From NCBI RefSeq assembly GCF_003248455.1, contig NZ_QFNM01000005.1, positions 62,001 through 126,000 of the forward strand: a DNA stretch of 64,000 nucleotides, read 5' to 3'. Origin of the DNA: Brevundimonas sp. (GTDB taxonomy: Bacteria; Pseudomonadota; Alphaproteobacteria; Caulobacterales; Caulobacteraceae). Below are positions 1 through 7,696 of this stretch, one piece after another. Numbering within the stretch: the stretch's first letter is position 1; each line of letters starts with the position of its first letter. Below the pieces are notes generated by a model, which did not search any database, was not told where the DNA came from, and saw only the letters and a list, made by a program, of their open reading frames with translations. The position numbers and the translations under genes were made by a program.

Positions 1-465
1 GACACGCCCGGCGCCCTGTTGGCGCTTTGCGTCGTCGTCGCCGGCGTCCTGATGCTCCAGATCGGCGGCGAATCCGATATCGAGCGCCTGGCCGCGCGTT
101 TCGACTGGGCGGCCGCGGCGGACAATCTGGCGGGACGGATGGAGACCTGGCGGCGCACCCTTGCGCTGATTGCGGATCAGCCCCTGGGCGAAGGCTGGAC
201 CACCGCCCAGGACATGGGGGCTCATCGCGCCCAGTCTGTCAGCCACAACGGCTATCTGTTCACGGCCCGGACCGCGGGGCTGGCGGCGGCGACGGTCCTG
301 CTTGTCCTGCATCTTATATCGGCCGCGCGGATGGACGTTTTCACGCCGCTTTCGGTCTATCTGCTCGTGGCGATGGGCAGCGAGGATCTGGCCCAGGGCG
401 CCGGGTTCGTCTTCCTGTCCTGCCTGATCGCGACCTTGGCCTGGCGCAGGCCGACGCCGCCATGA
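1..465 (+). CDS. O-antigen ligase/polymerase-like membrane protein, C-terminal part
   Basis: Open from the first base of the window, so only the last 154 residues are present. The fragment alternates hydrophobic stretches (near visible residues 7-18, 95-105 and 115-145) with a loop carrying a 'PLGEGW...SHNGYL' segment, the layout seen in Wzy/WaaL-type enzymes in which a His in the large periplasmic loop takes part in joining sugar chains. Its stop overlaps the start codon of the next glycosyltransferase (ATGA), so the two are probably co-translated in an exopolysaccharide or O-antigen locus extending to the left. Assignment to ligase versus polymerase is not possible from this piece. Confidence 0.6.
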   Translation, partial: DTPGALLALCVVVAGVLMLQIGGESDIERLAARFDWAAAADNLAGRMETWRRTLALIADQPLGEGWTTAQDMGAHRAQSVSHNGYLFTARTAGLAAATVLLVLHLISAARMDVFTPLSVYLLVAMGSEDLAQGAGFVFLSCLIATLAWRRPTPP

Positions 466-1688
466 GGGTGCTGATCGTCAACACCCTCTATCCCCCGGCC
501 GATGTCGGAGGGGCGGAACGCAGCGTGGCGCAACTGGCCGAGGGGTTGGCTGGGGCCGGGGTCGCGACGACGGTCTTGACCCTGACGGGGGGCGCAGCCC
601 CCGTCGAGCGGGCGGCGAACGGCGTTGTCGTCCATCGGCTGCCGTTGAGGAACCTCTATTGGCCCTACGACGGCCGGCGGCGCTCGGCCTTGCAACGCGC
701 CGTCTGGCACGGGCTGGAGACGGCCAATCCGCTGATGGACCACATGGCGGATCGGGTGGTGGCGCAGGTCAGGCCCGATCTGATCCACCTGCATCTGACG
801 ACCGGCTTTTCCCTTTCGGTCTATCGGGCGGCGCGGCGGCGCGACCTGCCGCTGGTCCAGACGCTGCGCGACTGGTCGATGATGTGCGCGCGGGCGTCGA
901 TGTTTCGCCAGGGGCGCCGGTGCCTGCGTCGGTGCGCCGCCTGCGTTCTGCTGACGGCCGGCAAGCGGGCGCGGTCGCAGGTGGTGGAGCATGTGATCGG
1001 CCTGAGCCAGCCGTTGCTGGAAGCGCATCGCCGCTCGGGCTATTTCCGCGACAGCGCGGCGTCGATCGTAGGAAACGCCTCTGCGCCGACGCGGCAGCGG
1101 CCACGGCCGCCTATGTCGCAGGAGCCGGCGCTGACGTTCGGTTTTATCGGCCGGATCGAGCCGGAAAAGGGGATCGAAACCCTGCTGCGGGCGACCGTCC
1201 GTCTGGCCGGGGACTGGCGGCTCAGGATCGCGGGGCGCGGCGATCCGGCCTATGTCGCGCGTCTCCAGGCGGCGTTCCCCGATCCGCGCATCGTCTGGCT
1301 GGGCCAGGTTGCGCCCGGCGACTTCTGGCCGACGGCGGATGTGCTGGTTGCGCCCGCCTCGTGGGTGGAGCCGTTCGGCCGCGCGGTTGCGGAGGCGGTT
1401 CAGCATGGCCGAGGCTTGATCGCTTCGCGCATCGGCGGCCTGCCGGATGCGTCCCGGGGCGCGGGCACCGCAGCTCTGATCGAACCGGGCGACGACGCGG
1501 CTTTGGCGCAGGCGATGCAGGCGGCGATAGCGGACCCGGAACGGTGGCGGTTCGCCGCGCCCCAGCGGCCGGCCTGGACCCAGGCCGGCGTGATGGCGGC
1601 CCATCTGGATATCTACGATCAGATACTGGCCAACAGGTCGTCGAGAATCCTGGCCGACCGCGACCAGCGATATTCGGCGGCGCGCTGA
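462..1688 (+). CDS. glycosyltransferase, GT4-like (408 aa)
   Basis: GT-B fold retaining glycosyltransferase, expected to add a sugar from an activated donor to a growing surface polysaccharide at the cytoplasmic face. The N-terminal acceptor domain starts MRVLIVNTLYPP with the GGAER glycine loop near residue 20. The C-terminal donor domain begins around residue 225 (FGFIGRIEPEKG), and an EX7E-type motif (EPFGRAVAEA) sits near residue 305. The ATG overlaps the stop of the upstream ligase-like gene by 4 bp, which fixes the start; a longer upstream reading frame would run through that gene. The 3' end overlaps the convergent glycosyltransferase by 70 bp. Donor and acceptor cannot be read from sequence. 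Confidence 0.85.
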   Translation: MRVLIVNTLYPPADVGGAERSVAQLAEGLAGAGVATTVLTLTGGAAPVERAANGVVVHRLPLRNLYWPYDGRRRSALQRAVWHGLETANPLMDHMADRVVAQVRPDLIHLHLTTGFSLSVYRAARRRDLPLVQTLRDWSMMCARASMFRQGRRCLRRCAACVLLTAGKRARSQVVEHVIGLSQPLLEAHRRSGYFRDSAASIVGNASAPTRQRPRPPMSQEPALTFGFIGRIEPEKGIETLLRATVRLAGDWRLRIAGRGDPAYVARLQAAFPDPRIVWLGQVAPGDFWPTADVLVAPASWVEPFGRAVAEAVQHGRGLIASRIGGLPDASRGAGTAALIEPGDDAALAQAMQAAIADPERWRFAAPQRPAWTQAGVMAAHLDIYDQILANRSSRILADRDQRYSAAR

Positions 1689-2671
1689 ATCCCCGCCGCG
1701 CGCCGCGCCGGATCGGCGCCGGCCATGACTCTCCGCATTCGGTCCGCCAGGGCCGCGTCGTCGGTCGGGTCGAAATAGAGGGCGGCGTCGCAGCACACCT
1801 CGCGCGTCGCTGCGATGTCGGAGGCGATCACGGGGCAGCCCTGGGCCATGGCCTCGAGAGGCGGAAGGCCGAATCCTTCGTACAGGCTGGGAAAAATCAG
1901 GCTCCCGGCGTGCCGCAACAGGGCGGCGACCTCGGCGTCGGTGCGGCGGCCGGCGAGAAGGACGCGCGGGTCGTCGGCCAGGCTCGCCGTTTTAGCAACC
2001 TGGCCCAGGCGGGCTCCGACCACCACCAGCCTGAGGTCCGGGTCGGTAATTCGGGCCAGGGCGCGGACGGCCACGGCGAGGTTCTTGTTCGGCGTCTGAT
2101 TGCCGACGGCCACGAAATACGGACGCCGCGACAGGTCCAATTCGGTCAGGACGGCCGCGTCGGGAACAACGTCGTGCACATGTTCGGCGCCGTTCGGGGC
2201 CACGGCGATGACTTCGGGCGGCAGGTTCAGCGCCTTCGCCAGTTCTCCCTGCGAGAAGCGCGAGACCGTGGCCAGGCGCGCGCGTCTGGCCAGTCGCCGA
2301 CCCAGGAGCCGATGGCCCACGCCGTAGGCTGGCCAAAAAAGTTCGGGATGCCGAAAGACGGCGGCGTCATGGATGACCGCCAACTGCCGCGAATGACCGA
2401 CCGGCCCGGCTCCGCACAGCGACAGGAGGCGACCGCCTCTCGCCGCGCGGGCCAGGTGCGTCTGTTCCCACAGATGACCGCCGACGCCGGGCAGCACACG
2501 GACCGGAATGAGGGTGGCGGGCAGGGCGGCGCCCCTCGGAACGGCCAGCACATAGCGTCGCTCGGCGTCGGGCAGGCGGCTCAGCGCGCGGACGATCTCA
2601 TGGGCGTAGCGTTGCACGCCGCTGAGGGGCCGGGTCAGGAAGCGGCCGTTGATCAGGATCGGCTCAACCAT
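1619..2671 (-). CDS. glycosyltransferase, GT4-like (350 aa)
   Basis: GT-B glycosyltransferase resembling mannosyl/rhamnosyl-transferases of O-antigen and capsule loci. Visible features are an N-terminal 'GVQRYAHEI' acceptor-domain helix near residue 18, the inter-domain segment FVAVGNQTPNKN near residue 190, and the donor-site motif SLYEGFGLPPLEAMAQG (EX7E) near residue 262. Its start overlaps the stop of the next upstream minus-strand glycosyltransferase by 8 bp, so the two form an operon. The 3' end overlaps the convergent plus-strand glycosyltransferase. The sugar is unknown. Confidence 0.88.
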   Translation of the reverse strand: MVEPILINGRFLTRPLSGVQRYAHEIVRALSRLPDAERRYVLAVPRGAALPATLIPVRVLPGVGGHLWEQTHLARAARGGRLLSLCGAGPVGHSRQLAVIHDAAVFRHPELFWPAYGVGHRLLGRRLARRARLATVSRFSQGELAKALNLPPEVIAVAPNGAEHVHDVVPDAAVLTELDLSRRPYFVAVGNQTPNKNLAVAVRALARITDPDLRLVVVGARLGQVAKTASLADDPRVLLAGRRTDAEVAALLRHAGSLIFPSLYEGFGLPPLEAMAQGCPVIASDIAATREVCCDAALYFDPTDDAALADRMRRVMAGADPARRAAGIQRAAEYRWSRSARILDDLLASI

Positions 2672-3761
2672 CCGGTCGACGCCTCCGAAAGGCCTGGCGA
2701 TAGACCTCTAGGGTCTGGGCCGCCATCTCCGCCGCCGACGGCGTCGCGGGCGGCGCGCCGAGCCGTGGCGGACGACGCAGCGCCGCCAGCATCGCCTCGG
2801 CCAGCCGTTCGGGCGCGACATCCGCCGCCACGCGGTCGAGGCGTGCGCCGGACGCCAGCAGCCGGTCCGTGCCCCCGACGTCGGTCGTCACGATGGGCAG
2901 GCCCAGGGCCGCCGCTTCGATAAGGGCGTAGGCGTCCGCCTCGTAACGGCTGGTCATCACGAAGAGGTCGAAACCGGCCATCAGGCGACGGGCGTCCGCC
3001 TCTCCGATCGACCGCACCGCCTCGCCGCCGGTTTCAGCAACCGCCGCCGCCAGCGGTCCGCCCCCGATCACGACGCCCAGGACGCGGGGATCGCCCTGTC
3101 GCGCCAGCCGAACGGCCCGGGCGAACCGCATCGGGTCCTTCTGCGGGCTCAGCCGGCCGACGAAGCCCACGATCAGGGCGCTGTCGGGGACGTCCATGAG
3201 CTGACGCGCGACGGCCCGATCGCGGTGCGGGGCGCGGGCCAGACCGTTCGGCACGATATGCAGCCGATCTTTCGGCAAGCCCCAGCGACGGGCTACGGCG
3301 GCTTCCTCAGTCGAGACGGCGACGACCGCATCGGTCCGCGCCCGCGCCAGACCGAATTCCACCACGCCGGCCGCGGTCTTCGCAAGTCCGGCGGCGCCCA
3401 TCATCGCCAGGGCGTGGGGCGTGTAGACCCGCGCGGCGCCCGGCGCATGGGCCAGCCGCGCAAGGGCGCCGGCCTTGGCGCTGTGGCCGTGCAGGATTTC
3501 GAAAGGCCCCAGGCGGGCGATCAGCTTGTTCAACGCCCGAAGCGCGGCGAAATCCCACAGGCCGATCTCGCGGCGAAGCGGCAGACGTTCCAGAGCGGCC
3601 AGGGGCAAGGCCGCCGCCTCGGTCTCGAAACGGGGTTCGGCGCGAAGCGGCGAATAGACCAAGGCGACCTGATGGCCGGCGTCGATCAGCGCCTCGGACA
3701 GGTCGACGACATGGCGTCCCGAACCGCCGCCCGACGGCTCGATGACCTGAAGAATACGCAC
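2664..3761 (-). CDS. glycosyltransferase, GT4-like (365 aa)
   Basis: First gene of a two-gene minus-strand operon. It begins MRILQVIEPSGGGSGRHVVD, the glycine-rich acceptor-domain loop of GT4 enzymes, has the domain switch 'VGFVGRLSPQKDP' near residue 195, and ends with a donor motif 'SRYEADAYALIEAAALG' (EX7E) near residue 270. The length is normal for the family. It probably acts on undecaprenyl-linked sugar in the cytoplasm with its overlapping partner downstream and the glycosyltransferase on the other strand. The specific linkage cannot be predicted. Confidence 0.88.
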   Translation of the reverse strand: MRILQVIEPSGGGSGRHVVDLSEALIDAGHQVALVYSPLRAEPRFETEAAALPLAALERLPLRREIGLWDFAALRALNKLIARLGPFEILHGHSAKAGALARLAHAPGAARVYTPHALAMMGAAGLAKTAAGVVEFGLARARTDAVVAVSTEEAAVARRWGLPKDRLHIVPNGLARAPHRDRAVARQLMDVPDSALIVGFVGRLSPQKDPMRFARAVRLARQGDPRVLGVVIGGGPLAAAVAETGGEAVRSIGEADARRLMAGFDLFVMTSRYEADAYALIEAAALGLPIVTTDVGGTDRLLASGARLDRVAADVAPERLAEAMLAALRRPPRLGAPPATPSAAEMAAQTLEVYRQAFRRRRPDG

Positions 3762-3833
3762 GCCTGCCGTCCCCCGACGATGGTCCCGCTCCGCAACTGC
3801 CAGCCATCGTCGGAAAACGTCAAGATTGTGATC

Positions 3834-4295
3834 CTAGTTGACGGTCGCCTTGACGATCTTGCCGGGGTTGCGCGGCGGCTCCCCCTTGGGCAGGGCGTCC
3901 ACGTGTTCCATGCCGGATTCGACCTGGCCCCACACGGTATACTGGCGATCCAGGAAGGTGGCGTCGTCGAAGACGATGAAGAACTGCGAATTGGCGCTGT
4001 TCGGGTCCGAGGTGCGGGCCATGGAGCAGACGCCGCGCACGTGCGGCTCGGCCGAGAACTCCTGCTTCAGGTTGGGCTTGTTGGAACCGGAAGTCCCGGT
4101 GCCGGTGGGATCGCCGCCCTGAGCCATGAAGCCGGGGATGACGCGGTGGAAGACGACGCCGTCGTAAAAGCCTTCCTGGGCCAATTCGGTGATGCGTTCG
4201 ACGTGGCCGGGGGCCAGGTCGGGGCGCAGCTTGATGACCACGTCGCGGGCTTCGCCGTCGCCGGTGTCCAGGGTGAAGGTCAGGGTGTCGGCCAT
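3834..4295 (-). CDS. ppiB: peptidyl-prolyl cis-trans isomerase, cyclophilin type
   Basis: Catalyses cis-trans isomerisation of X-Pro bonds during protein folding. The 153 residues match a single cyclophilin domain: 'GVVFHRVIPGFMAQGGDPTG' near residue 45, the active-site Arg in FHRVI, the QGGD loop, and 'SANSQFFI' near residue 102. There is no signal peptide, so it is the cytoplasmic (PpiB-like) form rather than a periplasmic PpiA. It is divergent from rlmE with a 71-bp gap between the starts, and stands alone downstream of the glycosyltransferase operon. Confidence 0.95.
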   Translation of the reverse strand: MADTLTFTLDTGDGEARDVVIKLRPDLAPGHVERITELAQEGFYDGVVFHRVIPGFMAQGGDPTGTGTSGSNKPNLKQEFSAEPHVRGVCSMARTSDPNSANSQFFIVFDDATFLDRQYTVWGQVESGMEHVDALPKGEPPRNPGKIVKATVN

Positions 4296-4366
4296 TTCGG
4301 TCGTCCTCTCGGGTTGATTTGAGGCGGGACATAGCCCGCAACGCCGGTCGGGGCTATGTGGGAACG

Positions 4367-5092
4367 ATGAGCGAGGACGAAAAGCCCCAGAATCAGCCGA
4401 ACGGAGAACGCCGCCGCATGGTGCGCCCCCCCACCGGCGGGACCGCCGCCGGGCGCGGCATGGGCGCGAAGATGAAGACGGCGGACACCAAGTCGATGTG
4501 CAGCCAGCAGTGGATCAAGCGCCAGCTGTCCGACAAATGGTCCGAAAAGGCTCGGGCCGAGGGCTGGCGCTCGCGCGCCGCCTTCAAGTTGATCGAGATC
4601 GACGACAAGTTCCGCCTGATCAAGCGTGGGAGCAAGGTCATCGACCTGGGCGCGGCGCCGGGCGGCTGGATACAGGTCGCGCTGGATCGCGGCGCCGGCG
4701 CGGTTGCTGGCGTGGACCTGTTGATGATCGAACCGATTCCCGGCGCGACCCTGCTTCAGGCGGACTTCACCCATCCGGGCGTGGACCAGCAGCTGATCGA
4801 CGCCATCGGCGGACGGCCCGACCTGGTGCTGTCGGACATGGCGCACAACACGGTGGGCCACCGCCAGACCGACCACCTGAAGATCATCGCCCTGATCGAG
4901 ATCGCCGCCGACTTCGCCATCCGGACGCTGAGGCCGGGCGGGAATTTCGTGTCCAAGAACTTCCAGGGAGGGGACGCCGGCGGGGTGCTGGCGCGGCTGC
5001 GAGAAGAGTTCGAGACGGTGAAATACGTCAAGCCGGCGTCGAGCCGGAAGGACAGCGCCGAGGTCTTTCTGGTGGCGCTGAACAAGCGATGA
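4367..5092 (+). CDS. rlmE: 23S rRNA (uridine-2'-O-)-methyltransferase
   Basis: RlmE/FtsJ family: methylates the 2'-O of U2552 in the A-loop of 23S rRNA using SAM, late in 50S assembly. The SAM-binding motif VIDLGAAPGGW lies near residue 88 and the following LSDMAHN block carries the catalytic Asp of the K-D-K-E tetrad. The conserved 'SRAAFKL' N-terminal block carries the first Lys, and 'SKNFQGG' carries the second. The ATG at 4367 (MSEDEKPQ) is chosen over an upstream in-frame ATG at 4319 because the extra 16 residues are not family-like. The approximately 45-residue N-terminal extension before the conserved core is basic and typical of alphaproteobacterial members. Confidence 0.93.
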   Translation: MSEDEKPQNQPNGERRRMVRPPTGGTAAGRGMGAKMKTADTKSMCSQQWIKRQLSDKWSEKARAEGWRSRAAFKLIEIDDKFRLIKRGSKVIDLGAAPGGWIQVALDRGAGAVAGVDLLMIEPIPGATLLQADFTHPGVDQQLIDAIGGRPDLVLSDMAHNTVGHRQTDHLKIIALIEIAADFAIRTLRPGGNFVSKNFQGGDAGGVLARLREEFETVKYVKPASSRKDSAEVFLVALNKR

Positions 5093-5095
5093 AGC

Positions 5096-5638
5096 TCAGG
5101 CCGGCGCGATAGCGGCGCGCGCCCTGCGGTCCTCGATACGCAACCAAATGCGGTCGTGCAGGGTGAAAAAGACCGTTTGCACCACCGGCTCGACTATGCC
5201 GATGGCCAGGGCCGTGCGGATGTCGTGGGTCAGAGCGAAAGCGACCGATACAGCGACGGTAAAATGCATCGCGCCATAGGTGACGGTCTTCAGTGCGATC
5301 TGCCGCAAGGAGCGGGGGAGCGCGTGCGAATGACCGGCGTGGTCGTGAACCCGGGCCTGCTCTTCGGGCGACATGACGTCAAGGCGCGCTGCGACCGCCT
5401 CGGTCGCCTCCTCCAGCCCGGACGCCCTGCGGCGACGTTCGATCCGGTGCCAGACTCGGTCGTGGATCGAATAGGCGATGGTCTGGAAGATCGGCTCGAC
5501 CACGCCCACCGCCAGGGCGACGCGCCAATCGCGGGTGATGGCGAATGCCGTCAGGATGGCGACGACCAGATGCATGACGCCGTAGCTGGCGATCTTCAAC
5601 GCCAGTTTGCGCGCGGTGCTGAGGATGACGCCGACCAT
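5096..5638 (-). CDS. DUF2061 membrane protein, two tandem domains
   Basis: A 180-residue protein made of two copies of a short DUF2061-like unit. Repeat 1 starts near residue 8 (ARKLALKIASYGVMHLV) and repeat 2 near residue 110 (RQIALKTVTYGAMHFTV). Each has two predicted membrane helices, an internal 'VEPIFQTIAYSIHDRVWHRIE' or 'VEPVVQTVFFTLHDRIWLRIE' type segment, and a charged linker with a His-rich piece (HDHAGHSH) between them. The repeats are clearly homologous, indicating internal duplication. The function of the family is unknown. It converges on rlmE with a 3-bp gap, so no terminator separates them. Confidence 0.8.
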   Translation of the reverse strand: MVGVILSTARKLALKIASYGVMHLVVAILTAFAITRDWRVALAVGVVEPIFQTIAYSIHDRVWHRIERRRRASGLEEATEAVAARLDVMSPEEQARVHDHAGHSHALPRSLRQIALKTVTYGAMHFTVAVSVAFALTHDIRTALAIGIVEPVVQTVFFTLHDRIWLRIEDRRARAAIAPA

Positions 5639-5762
5639 GAACGGAGAATGGGAAACGGCCGCGACGGTTGCAAAGCAATAAATTCTATCGGCGCGATAGG
5701 CGCGGCCCTTGCCCCGCACCCCCGCATCCCGGTATACGCGGCCCGCAAAACGGAGACTCCCT

Positions 5763-7156
5763 ATGGAGATACGCGAAGGACTGACCTTCGACGATGTTTT
5801 GCTCGAACCCGGCCCGTCCGAGTTCATGCCGGCGATGGTCGATGTCTCGACCCAGCTGACGCGCGACATCAAACTGAACATCCCGCTGCTGTCGTCCGCC
5901 ATGACCGGAACATGACCATCGAGGAGCAGGCCGACGAGGTCCGCGCCGTCAAACGCTATGAAAGCGGGATGGTGGTCAATCCGGTGACGGTCGGCCCGCA
6001 GACGACGCTGGGCGAGGTGCGCGAGATCGTGGCGCGCAAGAAGATCACCGGCTTCCCGGTCGTGGATCCGGCGACAGGCAAGCTGGTCGGAATGCTGACC
6101 CACCGCGACATGCGCTTCGAGAGCGATCCGAACGTCACCGCCGCCTCGCTGATGACTACCGGCGAACTGATCACGGTGCGCGAGGGCGCCGGGCGCGACG
6201 AGGCCCGCGAACTGCTGCGCACCCGCAAGATCGAGCGGGTCATCGTGGTGGACGAGGATTACCGCGCCGTCGGCCTGATCACCATGAAGGACATCGAGAA
6301 GGCCCAGGCCTTCCCCCATGCGGCCAAGGACGAGCAGGGCCGGCTGCTGGTCGGCGCCGCCTCCACCGTCGGCGACGCGGGCTATGAACGGGCCATGGCC
6401 CTGGCGGATGCGGGCGTGGACGTGGTGGTGATCGACACCGCCCACGGCCATTCGGCCTCGGTCGCGGCCGTGGTCGAGCGGATCAAGCGCGAAAGCAACC
6501 GCCTGCAGGTCATCGCCGGCAATGTCGCCACCTATGACGCCACCCGCGCCCTGATCGACGCGGGCGCCGATGCGGTCAAGGTCGGCATCGGTCCGGGCAG
6601 CATCTGCACCACCCGGATCGTCGCGGGCGTGGGCGTGCCGCAACTGACGGCCGTGATGGACGCAGCGCGGGCCGCGCGGGACACTGGCGTTTCGGTCATC
6701 GCCGACGGCGGCATCAAATATTCGGGCGACCTGGCCAAGGCCATCGCGGCCGGAGCGAACGTGGCCATGATGGGCTCTATGTTCGCGGGCACCGACGAAA
6801 GCCCCGGCGAGGTCTTCCTGTACCAGGGCCGCAGCTACAAGTCGTATCGCGGCATGGGGTCGGTCGGGGCGATGGCGCGCGGATCGGCCGACCGCTACTT
6901 CCAGAAGGAGGTTTCGTCCGAAAAGCTGGTGCCCGAGGGCATCGAAGGCCAGACGCCGTACAAGGGGCCGATCAGCCCGGTTCTACACCAGCTGGTCGGC
7001 GGCCTTCGCGCATCGATGGGCTATGTCGGGGCCGGAACCATCCCGGAATTCCAGGAACGCGCCCGCTTCGTTCGCATCACCGGCGCTGGCCTGCGCGAGA
7101 GCCATGTCCATGACGTCATGATCACGCGCGAGGCGCCGAATTATCGGCAGGGGTAG
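5763..7156 (+). pseudogene. guaB: IMP dehydrogenase, disrupted by an out-of-frame deletion
   Basis: IMP dehydrogenase makes XMP from IMP, the first committed step to GMP. The first 47 codons (from MEIREGLTFDDVLLEP at 5763) match the family up to SSAM, then five bases lead into a TGA at 5913-5915. The family continues from SSAM with about 23 residues (DTVTE...GVIHR) before NMTIEEQ; here only 5 nt of that stretch remain, so about 64 nt are missing and the frame shifts. From the ATG at 5912 the rest is open to 7156 (414 residues) with both CBS domains and the catalytic loop 'GPGSICTTR'. The lost segment is a core barrel strand, so activity is unlikely. An assembly error is a real alternative because guaB is normally essential for prototrophy. 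Confidence 0.85.
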
Positions 7157-7167
7157 TTTCGTTTTCC

Positions 7168-7276
7168 CGTCATCCTCGCCCCTGTGGCGAGGATCCAGAC
7201 TCCCGGTGTTCGACGGCTGGTCCCAGGCGTCAGGCGGCTGTGTTTCTGGATCCTAGGCACAAGGCCTAGGATGACG
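7168..7276. repeat. palindromic intergenic repeat, copy 1
   Basis: About 109 bp between guaB and the MAPEG gene. The ends are inverted repeats (CGTCATCCT ... AGGATGACG). Inside are a left hairpin (CCTCGCC...GGCGAGG) and a right hairpin made of two CCTAGG hexamers around an 8-nt loop, plus 'GGATCCAGAC'. A second, similar copy lies at 61388-61489 in another intergenic gap. It is the kind of mobile palindromic (REP/MITE-like) element common in alphaproteobacterial chromosomes, and may also act as a bidirectional terminator. Confidence 0.85.
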
Positions 7277-7293
7277 CATCGAAGGATCAGGCC

Positions 7294-7695
7294 ATGACGA
7301 CCGAACTGACCTATCTGTCCCTGACGCTGATCCTGGCGCTGGTGCAGGTCTTTCTGCCCGCCGGGGCGCGAACGGCCGAGTTTGGCCTGAGGTGGAATGC
7401 GGGGGCGCGCGACCAAACGCGCGTTTCGACCCGGCCGTTGACCGGGCGCCTCGAACGCGCCCAGGCCAATCTCTACGAGACCCTGCCGCTGTTCATAGGC
7501 GCGGTGCTCATCGCCCATTCAGTCGGCGCGGACGGCCGCCTGACCCTGTGGGGGACGGCCCTCTATTTCTGGGCGCGCGTCGCCTATGTTCCGCTTTACG
7601 CCTTTGGCGTTCCCTATGTCCGGTCGCTGGTCTGGGTGGTCTCGCTTGCGGGACTGATCATGGTCCTGGCGTCCCTGTTTCTTCTGAAAGCCTAG
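7294..7695 (+). CDS. MAPEG family membrane protein
   Basis: A 133-residue integral membrane protein with four hydrophobic segments (about 5-22, 58-75, 82-100, 112-131). It carries the family-type segment 'RAQANLYETLPLF' near residue 51, where eicosanoid/glutathione-metabolising MAPEG proteins have an E-R-x-x-x-N-x-x-E block. Bacterial members of this short type are of unknown substrate, so a glutathione-linked role is only family inference. It ends one base before the TTG start of rsmB, so the two are probably co-transcribed. Confidence 0.82.
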   Translation: MTTELTYLSLTLILALVQVFLPAGARTAEFGLRWNAGARDQTRVSTRPLTGRLERAQANLYETLPLFIGAVLIAHSVGADGRLTLWGTALYFWARVAYVPLYAFGVPYVRSLVWVVSLAGLIMVLASLFLLKA

Positions 7696-7696
7696 A

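Noticed and set aside
659..2923. 754-codon open frame on the plus strand through three glycosyltransferase genes
   Set aside because: Low-complexity Arg/Gly/Ala composition and complete overlap with well-supported genes in other frames; typical antisense/shadow frame of GC-rich DNA.
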